From: JBELHO01 sp042091375
GTDB taxonomy: Bacteria; Pseudomonadota; Gammaproteobacteria; Enterobacterales; Alteromonadaceae
Reading direction: 5' to 3'
Assembly: GCA_042091375.1 (NCBI GenBank)
Contig: JBELHO010000010.1
Coordinates: forward strand, 1-64,000
DNA length: 64,000 nucleotides
Each line of letters opens with the position of its first letter. The stretch's first letter is position 1. The position numbers and the translations under genes are program-made. The notes beneath the pieces were generated by a model, which was not told the DNA's origin, did not search any database, and was given only the letters and a program-made list of their open reading frames with translations. Below are positions 17,299 to 26,412 of this stretch, one piece after another.

Positions 17299-18753
17299 AT
17301 GAAAAAAATCTGCAAAAGTGTATTGGCTTGCTGTCTGTTGTTAGTTAGCAAACTGTCTTGGGCCAATGTTGATAATTTAACCTTAGAAAGTTGCTACATC
17401 CCCGGTATAAAACAGCAAATTCAATGTGGTCAATTACAGGTGCCTGAGAATTATCAACTGCCGCAAGGTAACAAAATTTCTATAAATTTCGTGGTGATAC
17501 CAGCCATCGACAACAGTAAAAACCTAGAGCCCTTTATGTTTCTTGCTGGCGGCCCGGGACAGGCAGCCGTGGAACTTGCGTCAAGATTGAGACAAGTATT
17601 TAGCGAAGTGCGCAAAACCCGTGATCTCATCTTGGTTGATCAACGCGGTACTGGAAAATCTCACCCATTACAATGTGATGATGATTCTAATCGAAGTATT
17701 TATCAAATTATCCCCGAAGATCTAGATGAGCAAGAAATCATCGATTGTTTAGCTAAATTATCTGGTGATTTAAGCCAATATAATTCAGAAAATGCGATAC
17801 GAGATTTTGATGCAGTACGCGCCGCTTTAGGCCACAATAAAATTAATATTTATGGCGGCTCATATGGTACCAGAGCCGGTTTAGTTTATCTGAGAATGTT
17901 CCCTGATTCATTGCGAAGTGTGGTTTTAGACAGTGTTGGTCCAATTGAAGTACCCATTGGTACTTTTGGACAAAGCTCGGCAAGATCGTTTGATTTATTA
18001 TTGGAAAACTGTAAAAACGACGAGAGCTGTGCTCAAGCCTACCCCAATTTGTTGACTGAATATAACCAAGTGCTGCAACGATTGTCTGAGCAAGTGGTGA
18101 AAGTTGCTATTATGCATCCTCGTTTAGGTACCCCAACGGAGTTTATTGTCAGTAAAGCCAAATTTATTTCGACTATTTTCACCCAACTTTACAGTATGCA
18201 AGGGCACGCCATGATCCCCTTAGTTATCCATCAAGCTCATCGTGGTAACTTCACCCCCCTTGCCGGTTTAATTGCGCAAACTGATAATAGTGAAGGTAGT
18301 GGCAATGGTATGTATATTGGCTTAACATTTAATATTGTTTGTAATGAAGATATGCCAAAAATTTCTGCCGCCATGTTAGCTGCTGATGCCGATAATAGTT
18401 TCAGTGGTGATAACAGTCATTTGGCATGGCAAGCGGCGTGTCCGTTGTGGCCAAGTTATTCAGTAGATGACAGTTTCTATCAACCAGTTACCGCCAATGT
18501 ACCGACGCTTATTTTATCTGGTAATTTAGATCCAGTTACGCCACCGAGCAATGGTGAAAAATCGGCGGAAACCTTACCCAATAGCCATCACATAGTGGTA
18601 AAAAATGCCGCGCACATCGCCGCCATGAGCAGTTGTGGAGTGACTATTATCAATGAGTTTTTAACGACATTAACACCAAAAAACCTAGATCAAGAGTGCT
18701 TGAAGGAACTTCCTGCTACTTCATTCATGACTAGTTTAAACGGCAATATATAA
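17299..18753 (+). CDS. Secreted alpha/beta hydrolase, S33 peptidase family with TAP-like C-terminus
   Basis: This is an exported serine hydrolase of 484 residues resembling the tripeptidyl/prolyl aminopeptidase group. The chosen ATG at 17299 has AAGGA eight bases upstream and gives a clean signal peptide (MKKICKSVLACCLLLVSKLSWA); a longer frame from 17194 would bury it. The oxyanion region FLAGGPGQAA and LVDQRGTGKSHPLQC precede the nucleophile elbow GGSYGT with Ser188. The acid and base are in LSGNLDPVTPPSNGE and KNAAHIAAM. Internal cysteines suggest periplasmic disulfides. It lies 11 bases upstream of an ABC exporter pair and may be co-transcribed with it, although no functional link is obvious. 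Confidence 0.9.
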   Translation: MKKICKSVLACCLLLVSKLSWANVDNLTLESCYIPGIKQQIQCGQLQVPENYQLPQGNKISINFVVIPAIDNSKNLEPFMFLAGGPGQAAVELASRLRQVFSEVRKTRDLILVDQRGTGKSHPLQCDDDSNRSIYQIIPEDLDEQEIIDCLAKLSGDLSQYNSENAIRDFDAVRAALGHNKINIYGGSYGTRAGLVYLRMFPDSLRSVVLDSVGPIEVPIGTFGQSSARSFDLLLENCKNDESCAQAYPNLLTEYNQVLQRLSEQVVKVAIMHPRLGTPTEFIVSKAKFISTIFTQLYSMQGHAMIPLVIHQAHRGNFTPLAGLIAQTDNSEGSGNGMYIGLTFNIVCNEDMPKISAAMLAADADNSFSGDNSHLAWQAACPLWPSYSVDDSFYQPVTANVPTLILSGNLDPVTPPSNGEKSAETLPNSHHIVVKNAAHIAAMSSCGVTIINEFLTTLTPKNLDQECLKELPATSFMTSLNGNI

Positions 18754-18764
18754 GGACATCATAA

Positions 18765-19511
18765 ATGATTGAAGTACATGATTTACATAAAAGTTTTGGT
18801 GATAAAAAACAAAAGGTTAAAGCCTTAGACGGTTTGTCTTTTACCGCCAAAGACGGTGAAATAACCGGTATACTCGGACCAAATGGAGCCGGTAAAACCA
18901 CTTGTTTGCGCACTTTATATGGCTTGTTAACTGCTGACCAAGGTCATGCAACAATTGATGGTATTGAAGTGGCCAAAGAGCCTCTTAAAGCACGTGCTCA
19001 GTTGGGCATATTTCCCGATAAATTTGGTCTTTACGAGCGCCTTACCGCTTATGAACAAATTGATTATTTTGCCAGCTTACACGGTTTACAAGGTCAACAA
19101 AAACATCACGCCATACAACAAATTGTACAAGATTTAAATATGAGTGAGTTAGCACCGCGAAGAACCGCTGGATTTTCACAAGGGCAACGCATGAAAGTGA
19201 CATTAGCACAAGCGTTAGTGCATCAACCACAGAACTTTGTCTTGGATGAACCGACCCGTGGTTTAGACGTGATGAGCACCCGGATCTTGCGTGATCACCT
19301 CGCCAAATTTAAACGCAAAGGACACTGTATTTTGTTCTCATCTCATGTAATGCAAGAAGTAGCAGCGCTTTGCGATCGAGTGATCATTGTCGCCAATGGC
19401 AAATTAGCAGCGCAAGGTACGCCGGATGAATTGTGTGAATTAGCCAATGAACGCAATTTAGAAGAGGCTTTTGTTAAGTTGATTGGCTCAGATGAAGGAG
19501 TGGCCGCATGA
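18765..19511 (+). CDS. ABC transporter ATP-binding protein, NatA-like
   Basis: This is the nucleotide-binding subunit of an ABC-2 type exporter, 248 residues. Walker A GPNGAGKTT is at about residues 38-46, the signature is FSQGQRMKVTLAQAL, Walker B with its Glu is FVLDEPTRGLD, and the switch His is in LFSSHVMQE. The protein closely follows the NatA subgroup, whose Bacillus members export sodium. The next gene overlaps it by the four bases ATGA, so the two subunits are translationally coupled. The substrate cannot be fixed from sequence. Confidence 0.92.
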   Translation: MIEVHDLHKSFGDKKQKVKALDGLSFTAKDGEITGILGPNGAGKTTCLRTLYGLLTADQGHATIDGIEVAKEPLKARAQLGIFPDKFGLYERLTAYEQIDYFASLHGLQGQQKHHAIQQIVQDLNMSELAPRRTAGFSQGQRMKVTLAQALVHQPQNFVLDEPTRGLDVMSTRILRDHLAKFKRKGHCILFSSHVMQEVAALCDRVIIVANGKLAAQGTPDELCELANERNLEEAFVKLIGSDEGVAA

Positions 19512-20671
19512 ATCAGTTTAAAGCACTATTCATTAAAGAATTAAAAGAAGCCTTTCGCGATAAACGCGCCTTAATGGTTGCCTTAAGTATGGCTTTGTTA
19601 ATGCCAATTTTTATTGTTGGTATGTCTAAGTTTACTATTTCACAAGCCTTGGATAATCCTCCCGTATATGTCAAATTTAGTGGTGCTGAATTTGCTCCTA
19701 AACTTATCAAAGCCCTTGCCAATGACAATATATTAGCGTTTGCTGATGTACCTGAAGATCAACGGCGCAATTGGAATAAACGAAATATTGAAATGACTAT
19801 TCCTGATACTTATGCCGAGGATATGGGGCAAGGCAAGATCATAGATCTGGTGTTAACCGCAGACTTTCAGGAAAAGTCGTTGATGTCGCCATTGCGCAGG
19901 ATCAAAAATGTCGTTAGTCAATTCGCACAAACCATAGGATATCAACGCCTGTTAGTTAGAGGTATTGATGTGCGATTATTAACAGTGATCAATGTACAAC
20001 AACAAGATACCGCTTTGCCTAGCAGTAACGCTATGATGATCTCATTAATGTTAGGGCTGTATTTGATGATGAGTGCATTTTTATCTGGACTGGCAATATC
20101 CATCGATGCCAGTGCCGGTGAACGCGAGAGAAATGTATTAGAAATGCTACTCTGTCAGCCAGTGAGTACCTTAAAAATTGTCTTAGCTAAACTAATGTGC
20201 TCGAGTTCAATCGCTATTATTTCTATTGTGTTGATGTTAGTACTGACCTCTTTTGCCGTTGGCTTTGTCGATTTAACAAAGATCGGTGCCACCTTCGATA
20301 TCAGTGCCTTAACTTTTGTGGCTTTATTACTGCTTTTAATCCCTATTTGTTTTCTAGCCTCGGCGTTACAATTGTTTTTTGCTTTTCAGGCAAAAACTTT
20401 TAAGGAAGCACAATCAACGGTAACCATGTTGATCATGGTGCCTAGTTTTATCCCCGTCGCTATGATGATGATGGATGACAAACCGGCCTGGGTGGAATGG
20501 ATGCCTATCTCTGGACAGTCACTGATCATGGAAAACTTATTTAAAGGTTTGGCAATCGATTGGGCCACCTTATTTTTTACCGGGCTGATCACTGTCGTTA
20601 TTGCCTCAGTGCTGGTGGTTACTTTGGCTAAAAAACTCACCTCAGAAAAAGTGGTGATGTCGTTGAGTTGA
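19508..20671 (+). CDS. ABC-2 type transporter permease, NatB-like
   Basis: This is the membrane subunit for the preceding ATPase, 387 residues. One membrane helix near residues 23-43 is followed by a large extracytoplasmic domain (about 45-170), then five or so helices in the C-terminal half (MMISLMLGLYLMMSAFLSG, IAIISIVLMLVLTSFAV, ALTFVALLLLLIPICFLA and others). The conserved cytoplasmic segment GERERNVLEMLLCQPVS, typical of NatB/COG1668 permeases, lies between helices. It overlaps natA-like by ATGA. A sodium or other export function is inferred from family only. Confidence 0.9.
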   Translation: MNQFKALFIKELKEAFRDKRALMVALSMALLMPIFIVGMSKFTISQALDNPPVYVKFSGAEFAPKLIKALANDNILAFADVPEDQRRNWNKRNIEMTIPDTYAEDMGQGKIIDLVLTADFQEKSLMSPLRRIKNVVSQFAQTIGYQRLLVRGIDVRLLTVINVQQQDTALPSSNAMMISLMLGLYLMMSAFLSGLAISIDASAGERERNVLEMLLCQPVSTLKIVLAKLMCSSSIAIISIVLMLVLTSFAVGFVDLTKIGATFDISALTFVALLLLLIPICFLASALQLFFAFQAKTFKEAQSTVTMLIMVPSFIPVAMMMMDDKPAWVEWMPISGQSLIMENLFKGLAIDWATLFFTGLITVVIASVLVVTLAKKLTSEKVVMSLS

Positions 20672-20771
20672 TATTTAAAATTACATTTACACAGGTTAAC
20701 AATCGCCTAAGTAAATGAATCTAAATCAATCTGACTAGCAAATAGCTAAAAAAGTAAGGTTTATAGGTTAT

Positions 20772-21365
20772 ATGAGTGATTCGTTAAAGTGTGGAATACC
20801 AGCAGAACCGAATCTACAGGGGGCTGCTGATAAATCAACGATGAACAATGATAAATTCTGTTGGCAACAAAAATTTACTCAGTGGTTGACTGAATATGAA
20901 AATTTAATTCGTCACATGATCACCGGCTTTGAGGCAAAGCCCGCGTTGCAAGAGGAACTTTTTCAAGAAATTGCCCTAAATATCTGGCGTGCGTTGCCAA
21001 AGTTTAGGGAAGACGCCAGTGTTAAAACCTTTGTTGCGCGAATTGCTCATAATGTCTTGGCAACACATGTTGCTAAGGCCGTTAAAACCGTTAAAACCCG
21101 TAGTGATTTTAATGACATCGAAACAAATACTACGAAAGATAGATCACAACCAACGCCTTATCAGTCACTTGATCAAAAGCAACGACAACAACGCCTTGCC
21201 AAGGCGATCAGACAATTACCGTTAAAACAACAACAAGTGATAACCCTAGCTTTAGAAGGAATGAGTTATCTTGAAATATCCAGTATTTTATCGATAAGTA
21301 CTAATTTAGTGGGGGTGCGTTTACAACGCGCTAAGTTAGCATTAACCTCACTGTTGGAGTGTTAA
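20772..21365 (+). CDS. ECF-type RNA polymerase sigma-70 factor
   Basis: This is an alternative sigma factor with only regions 2 and 4. Region 2 spans about residues 38-100 (LFQEIALNIWRALPKFREDASVKTFVARIAHNVLATHV). Region 4 is at about 140-195 (LPLKQQQVITLALEGMSYLEISSILSISTNLVGVRLQRAKLAL) and contains the DNA-binding helix-turn-helix. The first 25 residues are poorly conserved in character, and a start at the second Met (20841) is possible. The stop codon is followed immediately by the ATG of a membrane protein gene, suggesting an operon with a regulatory partner. Target genes are unknown. Confidence 0.9.
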   Translation: MSDSLKCGIPAEPNLQGAADKSTMNNDKFCWQQKFTQWLTEYENLIRHMITGFEAKPALQEELFQEIALNIWRALPKFREDASVKTFVARIAHNVLATHVAKAVKTVKTRSDFNDIETNTTKDRSQPTPYQSLDQKQRQQRLAKAIRQLPLKQQQVITLALEGMSYLEISSILSISTNLVGVRLQRAKLALTSLLEC

Positions 21366-22055
21366 ATGAAACAAGATGCACAATTGAGTTCAAAAAATAG
21401 TGCTAGCTCAGCAGAACATCAAGCAGACAAACAGACAACCCTGTTGCAAAGTGATCCTGAACAGGAGGAAAAATCAGCATACCAATCACCTGAACAGAAC
21501 ACCGATAGTTGGTTGCTGATGACAGAAGATTGGCAAAGCCAAACCTATACTAAAATAGATATTGCCAAATTATTAAAACAAACCCAACGCAGAACCCTGT
21601 GGGCTAAAATCTGTTTGGTTATCAATATCGCACTGACATTCTTGTTATTATTGGTTTTTGTTTACGGTGTAAGCTTAGGTAACTTTTCAACAGTGGTAAA
21701 TATCTACATAGGTATTGGCAGTATTATTGCGTTGATTTTCAGCTATTTTGAAGTAAAAATTCGCAGAAAAGCGTGGCAAACGCACTGCGATAGTCCCGAT
21801 AAAGCGGTTGAAAATGCTAAGGTAGGCATAGAATCATCAATTAAATACTGTCGCTTAACGCAATTATCTCTTGCCCCGTTTGTTATTCTTTTGAATTGGT
21901 TCATCTATGCTATAACCATTGAAAGCGACAATGTGTCATGGCTGCCATGGCTTATTGGCAATGGCTATCTGTTGCTTGTCTATATTGTAACCGAGGTGGT
22001 AAAGCGCAAGCGGCAAGTTCAATACCAGCAACTGCTACAAGCAAGTGAAGAATAA
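21366..22055 (+). CDS. Membrane protein co-encoded with the ECF sigma factor (putative anti-sigma)
   Basis: I do not recognise the family. The 229-residue protein has a hydrophilic, Ser/Gln/Glu-rich N-terminus of about 75 residues. Two hydrophobic pairs follow, at about 76-125 (ICLVINIALTFLLLLVFVYG, VNIYIGIGSIIALIFSYF) and 165-220 (LAPFVILLNWFIYAI, LPWLIGNGYLLLVYIV), so four membrane helices are likely. It lacks the HxxxCxxC motif of zinc-binding anti-sigma factors. Because its start abuts the sigma factor stop, a membrane-anchored anti-sigma role is the natural hypothesis, with the cytoplasmic N-terminus as the sigma-binding part. Confidence 0.8.
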   Translation: MKQDAQLSSKNSASSAEHQADKQTTLLQSDPEQEEKSAYQSPEQNTDSWLLMTEDWQSQTYTKIDIAKLLKQTQRRTLWAKICLVINIALTFLLLLVFVYGVSLGNFSTVVNIYIGIGSIIALIFSYFEVKIRRKAWQTHCDSPDKAVENAKVGIESSIKYCRLTQLSLAPFVILLNWFIYAITIESDNVSWLPWLIGNGYLLLVYIVTEVVKRKRQVQYQQLLQASEE

Positions 22056-22519
22056 AGAAAATACCTTTACCCAGCTAATATTCATAAAAATAACATATGG
22101 CTGTTTATTATATGTTTATTTACTGCTTAATTTGTATTATATTCAGATATGTTGGTTTTTTTTGTGTTTTCCCCCGTTAATTAGTAAACGGCATATTAGA
22201 TCACAAAATGAGCTAAATACCCGGTGTTTTTAACGTGTACAAAATGCCTCTTTTCAGGCAAAATACCATCACCTAATTACCCTGTTAGACAACAATTTGT
22301 TGAAGCCATTTTGTTGTAACCCATTAGTTGCAACCGCGCTTTAGCGTTATTAACACAGTGAATGCCAGAATTTGTTGAACATTGGTTATTTTTATCCAAC
22401 TAATATAACCAGTATTCTTTATGTTTAAACACAATGTTGATAACAAGCACAATATAATTGATTTGTTAAAATAGATGACTTGTTAAAGGCCAAATGGCTT
22501 ACCACTTGAGGAAAAACCC
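22056..22519. other. Long leader region upstream of glyA
   Basis: This 464-base AT-rich region has no supported gene. A short hairpin, GCCT/AGGC, lies around 22246-22259, and GAGG upstream of the glyA ATG is its ribosome binding site. Long leaders are common upstream of glyA and may hold regulatory sites, but none could be identified with confidence. Confidence 0.5.
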
Positions 22520-23776
22520 ATGTTGACTCGTGATATGAATATTGCTGATTTCGATGCTGAACTATGGCAAGCAATGGCTAATGAAACCGTTCGCCAAGAA
22601 CAACACATTGAACTTATTGCATCAGAAAATTACTGCAGTGCTCGTGTGCTTGAAGCGCAAGGATCGCAACTCACCAATAAATATGCCGAAGGCTATCCCG
22701 GTAAGCGTTACTACGGTGGCTGTGAATATGTTGACGTAGCAGAAGAACTTGCTATTGAACGTGCTAAACAACTTTTTGGTGCCACCTACGCCAACGTTCA
22801 ACCCCATGCTGGATCACAAGCAAATGCCGCTGTATTTCAAGCGCTTGTATCACCGGGCGGTAAAGTATTAGGAATGAGTTTGGCTCATGGTGGCCATTTA
22901 ACGCACGGTTCACATGTCAATTTTTCGGGGAAATCATACCAAGCGATGCAATACGGTCTGCATCCTGAAACAGGTGATATTGACTACGAAGAACTAGAAC
23001 GCCTCGCTAAAGAACATAAACCAGAAATGATCATTGGTGGTTTTTCTGCCTTTTCTGGAGTGGTTGATTGGGCACGGATGCGTAAAATTGCCGATGAAGT
23101 AGGGGCTTATTTTCTAGTAGATATGGCGCATGTGGCTGGCTTAGTTGCTGCGGGACTTTATCCAAATCCGGTTCCTCACGCCCATGTTGTGACGACTACA
23201 ACTCACAAAACCTTAGCAGGACCGCGCGGAGGGTTGATTGTTTCAGCTTGTGATGATGAAGCATTGTACAAAAAATTAAATTCTGCGGTATTCCCTGGTG
23301 GTCAGGGTGGGCCATTAATGCACGTGATTGCTGCCAAAGCCGTTGCTTTTAAAGAAGCGTTGGCACCTGAATTTAAAGTTTACCAACAAAAAGTATTAGA
23401 CAATGCCAAAGCCATGGTTGCTGTATTGCAACAACGCGGTTATAAAGTGGTTTCTAATGGTACCGAAAACCACCTATTGTTACTTGACTTAATTGATAAA
23501 AATATTACTGGTAAAGATGCTGATGCGGCATTAGGTCGCGCGCACATAACCGTTAATAAAAATTCTGTTCCCAACGATCCTAGATCGCCATTTGTCACTT
23601 CTGGTTTGCGTTTAGGAACGCCAGCTATAACTCGCAGGGGTTTTGGCGTAGAAGAAACGAAAACGTTAACTGGTTGGATTTGTGATATTTTAGACGATAT
23701 AGACAACGAAGATATTATTCTTTCCGTGCAAGCAAACGTAAAAGCGCTTTGCGCCCGTTTTCCTGTTTATGGTTAA
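22520..23776 (+). CDS. glyA: Serine hydroxymethyltransferase
   Basis: This cytoplasmic PLP enzyme interconverts serine plus tetrahydrofolate with glycine plus methylene-tetrahydrofolate, the main one-carbon entry step. The 418-residue length is canonical. Recognisable segments are ELIASENY, GYPGKRYYGGCEYVD, the active-site VDMAHVAGLVAAG and the PLP-lysine motif TTTTHKTLAGPRGG. The C-terminal SGLRLGTPAITRRGF binds the substrate carboxylate through its Arg. GAGGA lies just upstream of the ATG. It is followed by a strong rho-independent terminator, so it is transcribed alone. Confidence 0.98.
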   Translation: MLTRDMNIADFDAELWQAMANETVRQEQHIELIASENYCSARVLEAQGSQLTNKYAEGYPGKRYYGGCEYVDVAEELAIERAKQLFGATYANVQPHAGSQANAAVFQALVSPGGKVLGMSLAHGGHLTHGSHVNFSGKSYQAMQYGLHPETGDIDYEELERLAKEHKPEMIIGGFSAFSGVVDWARMRKIADEVGAYFLVDMAHVAGLVAAGLYPNPVPHAHVVTTTTHKTLAGPRGGLIVSACDDEALYKKLNSAVFPGGQGGPLMHVIAAKAVAFKEALAPEFKVYQQKVLDNAKAMVAVLQQRGYKVVSNGTENHLLLLDLIDKNITGKDADAALGRAHITVNKNSVPNDPRSPFVTSGLRLGTPAITRRGFGVEETKTLTGWICDILDDIDNEDIILSVQANVKALCARFPVYG

Positions 23777-23916
23777 TGTATATCTGTAATTATTCAGTAT
23801 GCTTGTTTGTCTTTCTAAAATAAGCATGTTGAAATATGCCGGTTACAAAACTATCTTATCGATGGCTAATTTCTCGATACACATATAGCAAAACTATTAC
23901 CTATATCGATTGCAAC

Positions 23917-23952
23917 GAAAAACTCAAACAACCCGGCGTTTGAGTTTTTTTA
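23917..23952 (+). terminator. Rho-independent terminator after glyA
   Basis: A perfect nine-base stem pairs AACTCAAAC (23921-23929) with GTTTGAGTT (23938-23946) around an eight-base loop, followed by a run of Ts. It lies about 145 bases after the glyA stop. Confidence 0.9.
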
Positions 23953-24060
23953 TTGATTTTCACACTGTGCTAGTTTAGCTATGCCGACTTGTTTTGCTAT
24001 TGGTTAAACAAATGCTTTAAAATAGCGCTACTTATTATCCCTTAGTCGCTTGGAGTTTTG

Positions 24061-24546
24061 ATGTATTGCCCATTTTGCAGCGCAACAGACACTAAAGTCA
24101 TCGATTCTCGTTTGGTCTCTGATGGTCATCAAATTCGTCGTCGACGCGAGTGTGTCGCTTGTAGCGAACGGTTCACTACCTTTGAAAGTGCCGAATTGGT
24201 CATGCCGCGCATTGTCAAGCGCGATGGTTCACGAGAACCTTTTCACGAAGATAAAATGCGCAATGGTTTTTTACGGGCATTAGAAAAACGACCGGTAAGT
24301 GTTGAGCAAGTGGAATTAGCCGTCAATAAAGTGAAATCTCAAATGCGAGCCACAGGCGAGCGCGAAATTAACAGTGAATTATTGGGCAACTTGATCATGG
24401 AACAACTCAAGGCCCTAGATAAGGTTGCTTATGTTCGCTTTGCTTCTGTGTATCGATCGTTTGAGGATGTCAAAGAATTTGGCGAAGAAATTGCGCGTTT
24501 AGGCAATGAAAGTAATATTGATGATGAGCCCGTCAATAATGGCTGA
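24061..24546 (+). CDS. nrdR: Transcriptional repressor NrdR
   Basis: NrdR represses ribonucleotide reductase genes in response to ATP/dATP levels. The N-terminus is a four-cysteine zinc ribbon: CPFC at residues 3-6 and CVAC in the thirties. An ATP-cone domain follows from about residue 49 (VKRDGSREPFHEDKMRNGFLRAL). The 161-residue length is slightly longer than the E. coli protein. The ATG at 24061 is preferred over the upstream TTG because GGAG lies five bases before it and it gives the family N-terminus MYCPFC. It heads the riboflavin operon and its stop overlaps the ribD start, the conserved gammaproteobacterial arrangement. Confidence 0.96.
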   Translation: MYCPFCSATDTKVIDSRLVSDGHQIRRRRECVACSERFTTFESAELVMPRIVKRDGSREPFHEDKMRNGFLRALEKRPVSVEQVELAVNKVKSQMRATGEREINSELLGNLIMEQLKALDKVAYVRFASVYRSFEDVKEFGEEIARLGNESNIDDEPVNNG

Positions 24547-25666
24547 ATTCACACCTGAAGAATATCAGTACATGCTACAGGCACTAGCCTTGGCTAAACG
24601 CGGTGTATACAGCACCTCACCCAACCCAAGCGTTGGCTGTGTTATTGTCAAAGATGATAAACTGGTTGGCGAGGGTTTTCATTTAAAAGCTGGCTCACCT
24701 CATGCTGAGATCATCGCCATAAAACAAGCGGGATCACTGTGCCATGGCGCTACGGCATTTGTTACTTTAGAACCTTGTAGTCATTTTGGCCGAACCCCAC
24801 CCTGTGCAAAGGCGATTATTGAGGCAGGCATTAAGCAAGTTGTTATTGCCATGCAAGATCCCAATCCACTGGTAGCCGGTCGAGGCATTGCCATGTTGCA
24901 AAATGCCGGCATTGAGGTAAAAGTTGGCCTGTTATCAGACGATGCACAAGCACTCAACCTTGGTTTTATTAAGTTGATGACCACTGGCTTACCTTATGTG
25001 CGTTGTAAGTTAGCGGCCAGTCTTGATGGTAAAACAGCGATGGCCAGTGGTGAAAGTCAGTGGATCACTTCAACCGCTGCGCGAAGTGATGTGCAGAGGT
25101 TAAGAGCGCAAAGTTGTGCAGTGATAAGTGGTGCTGATTCGATCATCACAGACAATGCACGCATGACTGTGCGCTGCAGCGAGCTCAATGATCCGCTAGC
25201 AATTGACGGTATGCAAATAAGACAGCCAGTTCGCGTAGTGATCGATAGTAAAAATAGGCTAACCCCAGAGTTAGCCTTTTTCAGTCAAGACGCTGCGGTG
25301 ATAATAATTAGACACACCATTGAAAACCGTCATCTGTGGCCGCACTTCGTAGAGCAGGTCTGTTTGCCTTTTAGCGAGCACAGCCAACAAATTGATTTGA
25401 CTGCTTTGCTCAAATTTTTAGCGCAACGCGGTATCAATGATGTGTTAATTGAGTCTGGATTACATTTGGCGGGTGCCTTTATTGAACAAGATTTGGTTGA
25501 TGAATTGATTGTTTATCAAGCCAGTAAATTAATTGGTTCGCAAGGCAAGAGTTTATTGGCAATGCCGAGTATTAGCCAGTTGAGTGAAGCGAAAAACCTG
25601 ACATTTAGTGATGTCACTATGGTCGGGCCTGATATTCGCATCGTCGCTAAATTTACTAAAACATAG
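24539..25666 (+). CDS. ribD: Bifunctional diaminohydroxyphosphoribosylaminopyrimidine deaminase / 5-amino-6-(5-phosphoribosylamino)uracil reductase
   Basis: RibD performs the deamination and reduction steps early in riboflavin synthesis. The deaminase domain (about residues 1-145) has the zinc and catalytic motif HAEIIAI and the ligand pair in PCSHFGRTPPC. The NADPH-dependent reductase domain follows (VRCKLAASLDGKTAMASGESQWIT, RGINDVLIESGLHLAGAF). The chosen ATG at 24539 gives MAEFTPEEYQYM and overlaps the nrdR stop by eight bases. An in-frame ATG at 24506 would extend the protein by 11 residues inside nrdR. At 375 residues it is near the usual length. Confidence 0.96.
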   Translation: MAEFTPEEYQYMLQALALAKRGVYSTSPNPSVGCVIVKDDKLVGEGFHLKAGSPHAEIIAIKQAGSLCHGATAFVTLEPCSHFGRTPPCAKAIIEAGIKQVVIAMQDPNPLVAGRGIAMLQNAGIEVKVGLLSDDAQALNLGFIKLMTTGLPYVRCKLAASLDGKTAMASGESQWITSTAARSDVQRLRAQSCAVISGADSIITDNARMTVRCSELNDPLAIDGMQIRQPVRVVIDSKNRLTPELAFFSQDAAVIIIRHTIENRHLWPHFVEQVCLPFSEHSQQIDLTALLKFLAQRGINDVLIESGLHLAGAFIEQDLVDELIVYQASKLIGSQGKSLLAMPSISQLSEAKNLTFSDVTMVGPDIRIVAKFTKT

Positions 25667-25737
25667 TTAACGTCGAATGAAATGCGGCCTAGGCTGTTGC
25701 CAACAATTTTCGTTCTGATGTGTAAAATGAGAAGATA

Positions 25738-26403
25738 ATGTTTACTGGAATAATTGAAGCCATCGGCAATATTCAACAGATAGCGATTAATCAGCAGGGC
25801 GCTAGATTACATATCAATACTGGTGCACTTGACATGTCAGATGTGAAATTAGGCGATTCTATTGCCACCAATGGTATATGTTTAACGGTTACCCAACTCA
25901 GTGGTGAGCATTTTGCCGCAGATGTTTCTAATGAAACATTAAAACGCACAGTGTTGGCTCATTATAAACAAGGTCAGCCGGTTAACCTTGAAAAAGCCAT
26001 GTTACCCACCACGCGTTTTGGCGGGCATATTGTGTCAGGTCATGTAGACGGGATCAGTGAAATTAACCGGGTTACTCATCAAGGCAACAGCACCGATTAT
26101 TGGTTGTCAATGGCGCAAAGTATTGCGCCATATATAGCTGAAAAGGGTTCTATCACTATTGATGGGATCAGTCTGACAGTAAACAGTGTTACCGCCGACA
26201 GTTTTCGTTTAACTATTGTTCCTCACACGTCAGGACAAACTATTATGCCAACTTATCAATTGGGTACTAAGGTTAATGTTGAGGTTGATGTCATGGCGCG
26301 ATATATAGAAAGATTATTACTAAAAAAAGACAATAGCAATTACACCGCGCCAACTGGCGTCACCGAAACTTTGTTAAAACAAAGTGGCTTTTTAAAAGGT
26401 TAA
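25738..26403 (+). CDS. ribE: Riboflavin synthase, alpha chain
   Basis: This enzyme dismutates two molecules of 6,7-dimethyl-8-ribityllumazine to riboflavin in the final step of the pathway. The 221-residue sequence shows the two tandem lumazine-binding barrels of the family. Repeat one starts with MFTGIIEAIG and contains GDSIATNGICLTVTQ; repeat two starts at FGGHIVSGHVDGI and contains SITIDGISLTVNSV. A purine-rich GAGAAG precedes the ATG. It is ten bases upstream of ribBA and 71 bases after ribD, so all are likely one operon. In E. coli nomenclature this gene is also called ribC. Confidence 0.95.
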   Translation: MFTGIIEAIGNIQQIAINQQGARLHINTGALDMSDVKLGDSIATNGICLTVTQLSGEHFAADVSNETLKRTVLAHYKQGQPVNLEKAMLPTTRFGGHIVSGHVDGISEINRVTHQGNSTDYWLSMAQSIAPYIAEKGSITIDGISLTVNSVTADSFRLTIVPHTSGQTIMPTYQLGTKVNVEVDVMARYIERLLLKKDNSNYTAPTGVTETLLKQSGFLKG

Positions 26404-26412
26404 TTTACCGTT

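Noticed and set aside
22045..22233. 62-codon open frame after the sigma-partner gene
   Set aside because: It overlaps the end of that gene, has a simple hydrophobic AT-rich composition and no ribosome binding site.
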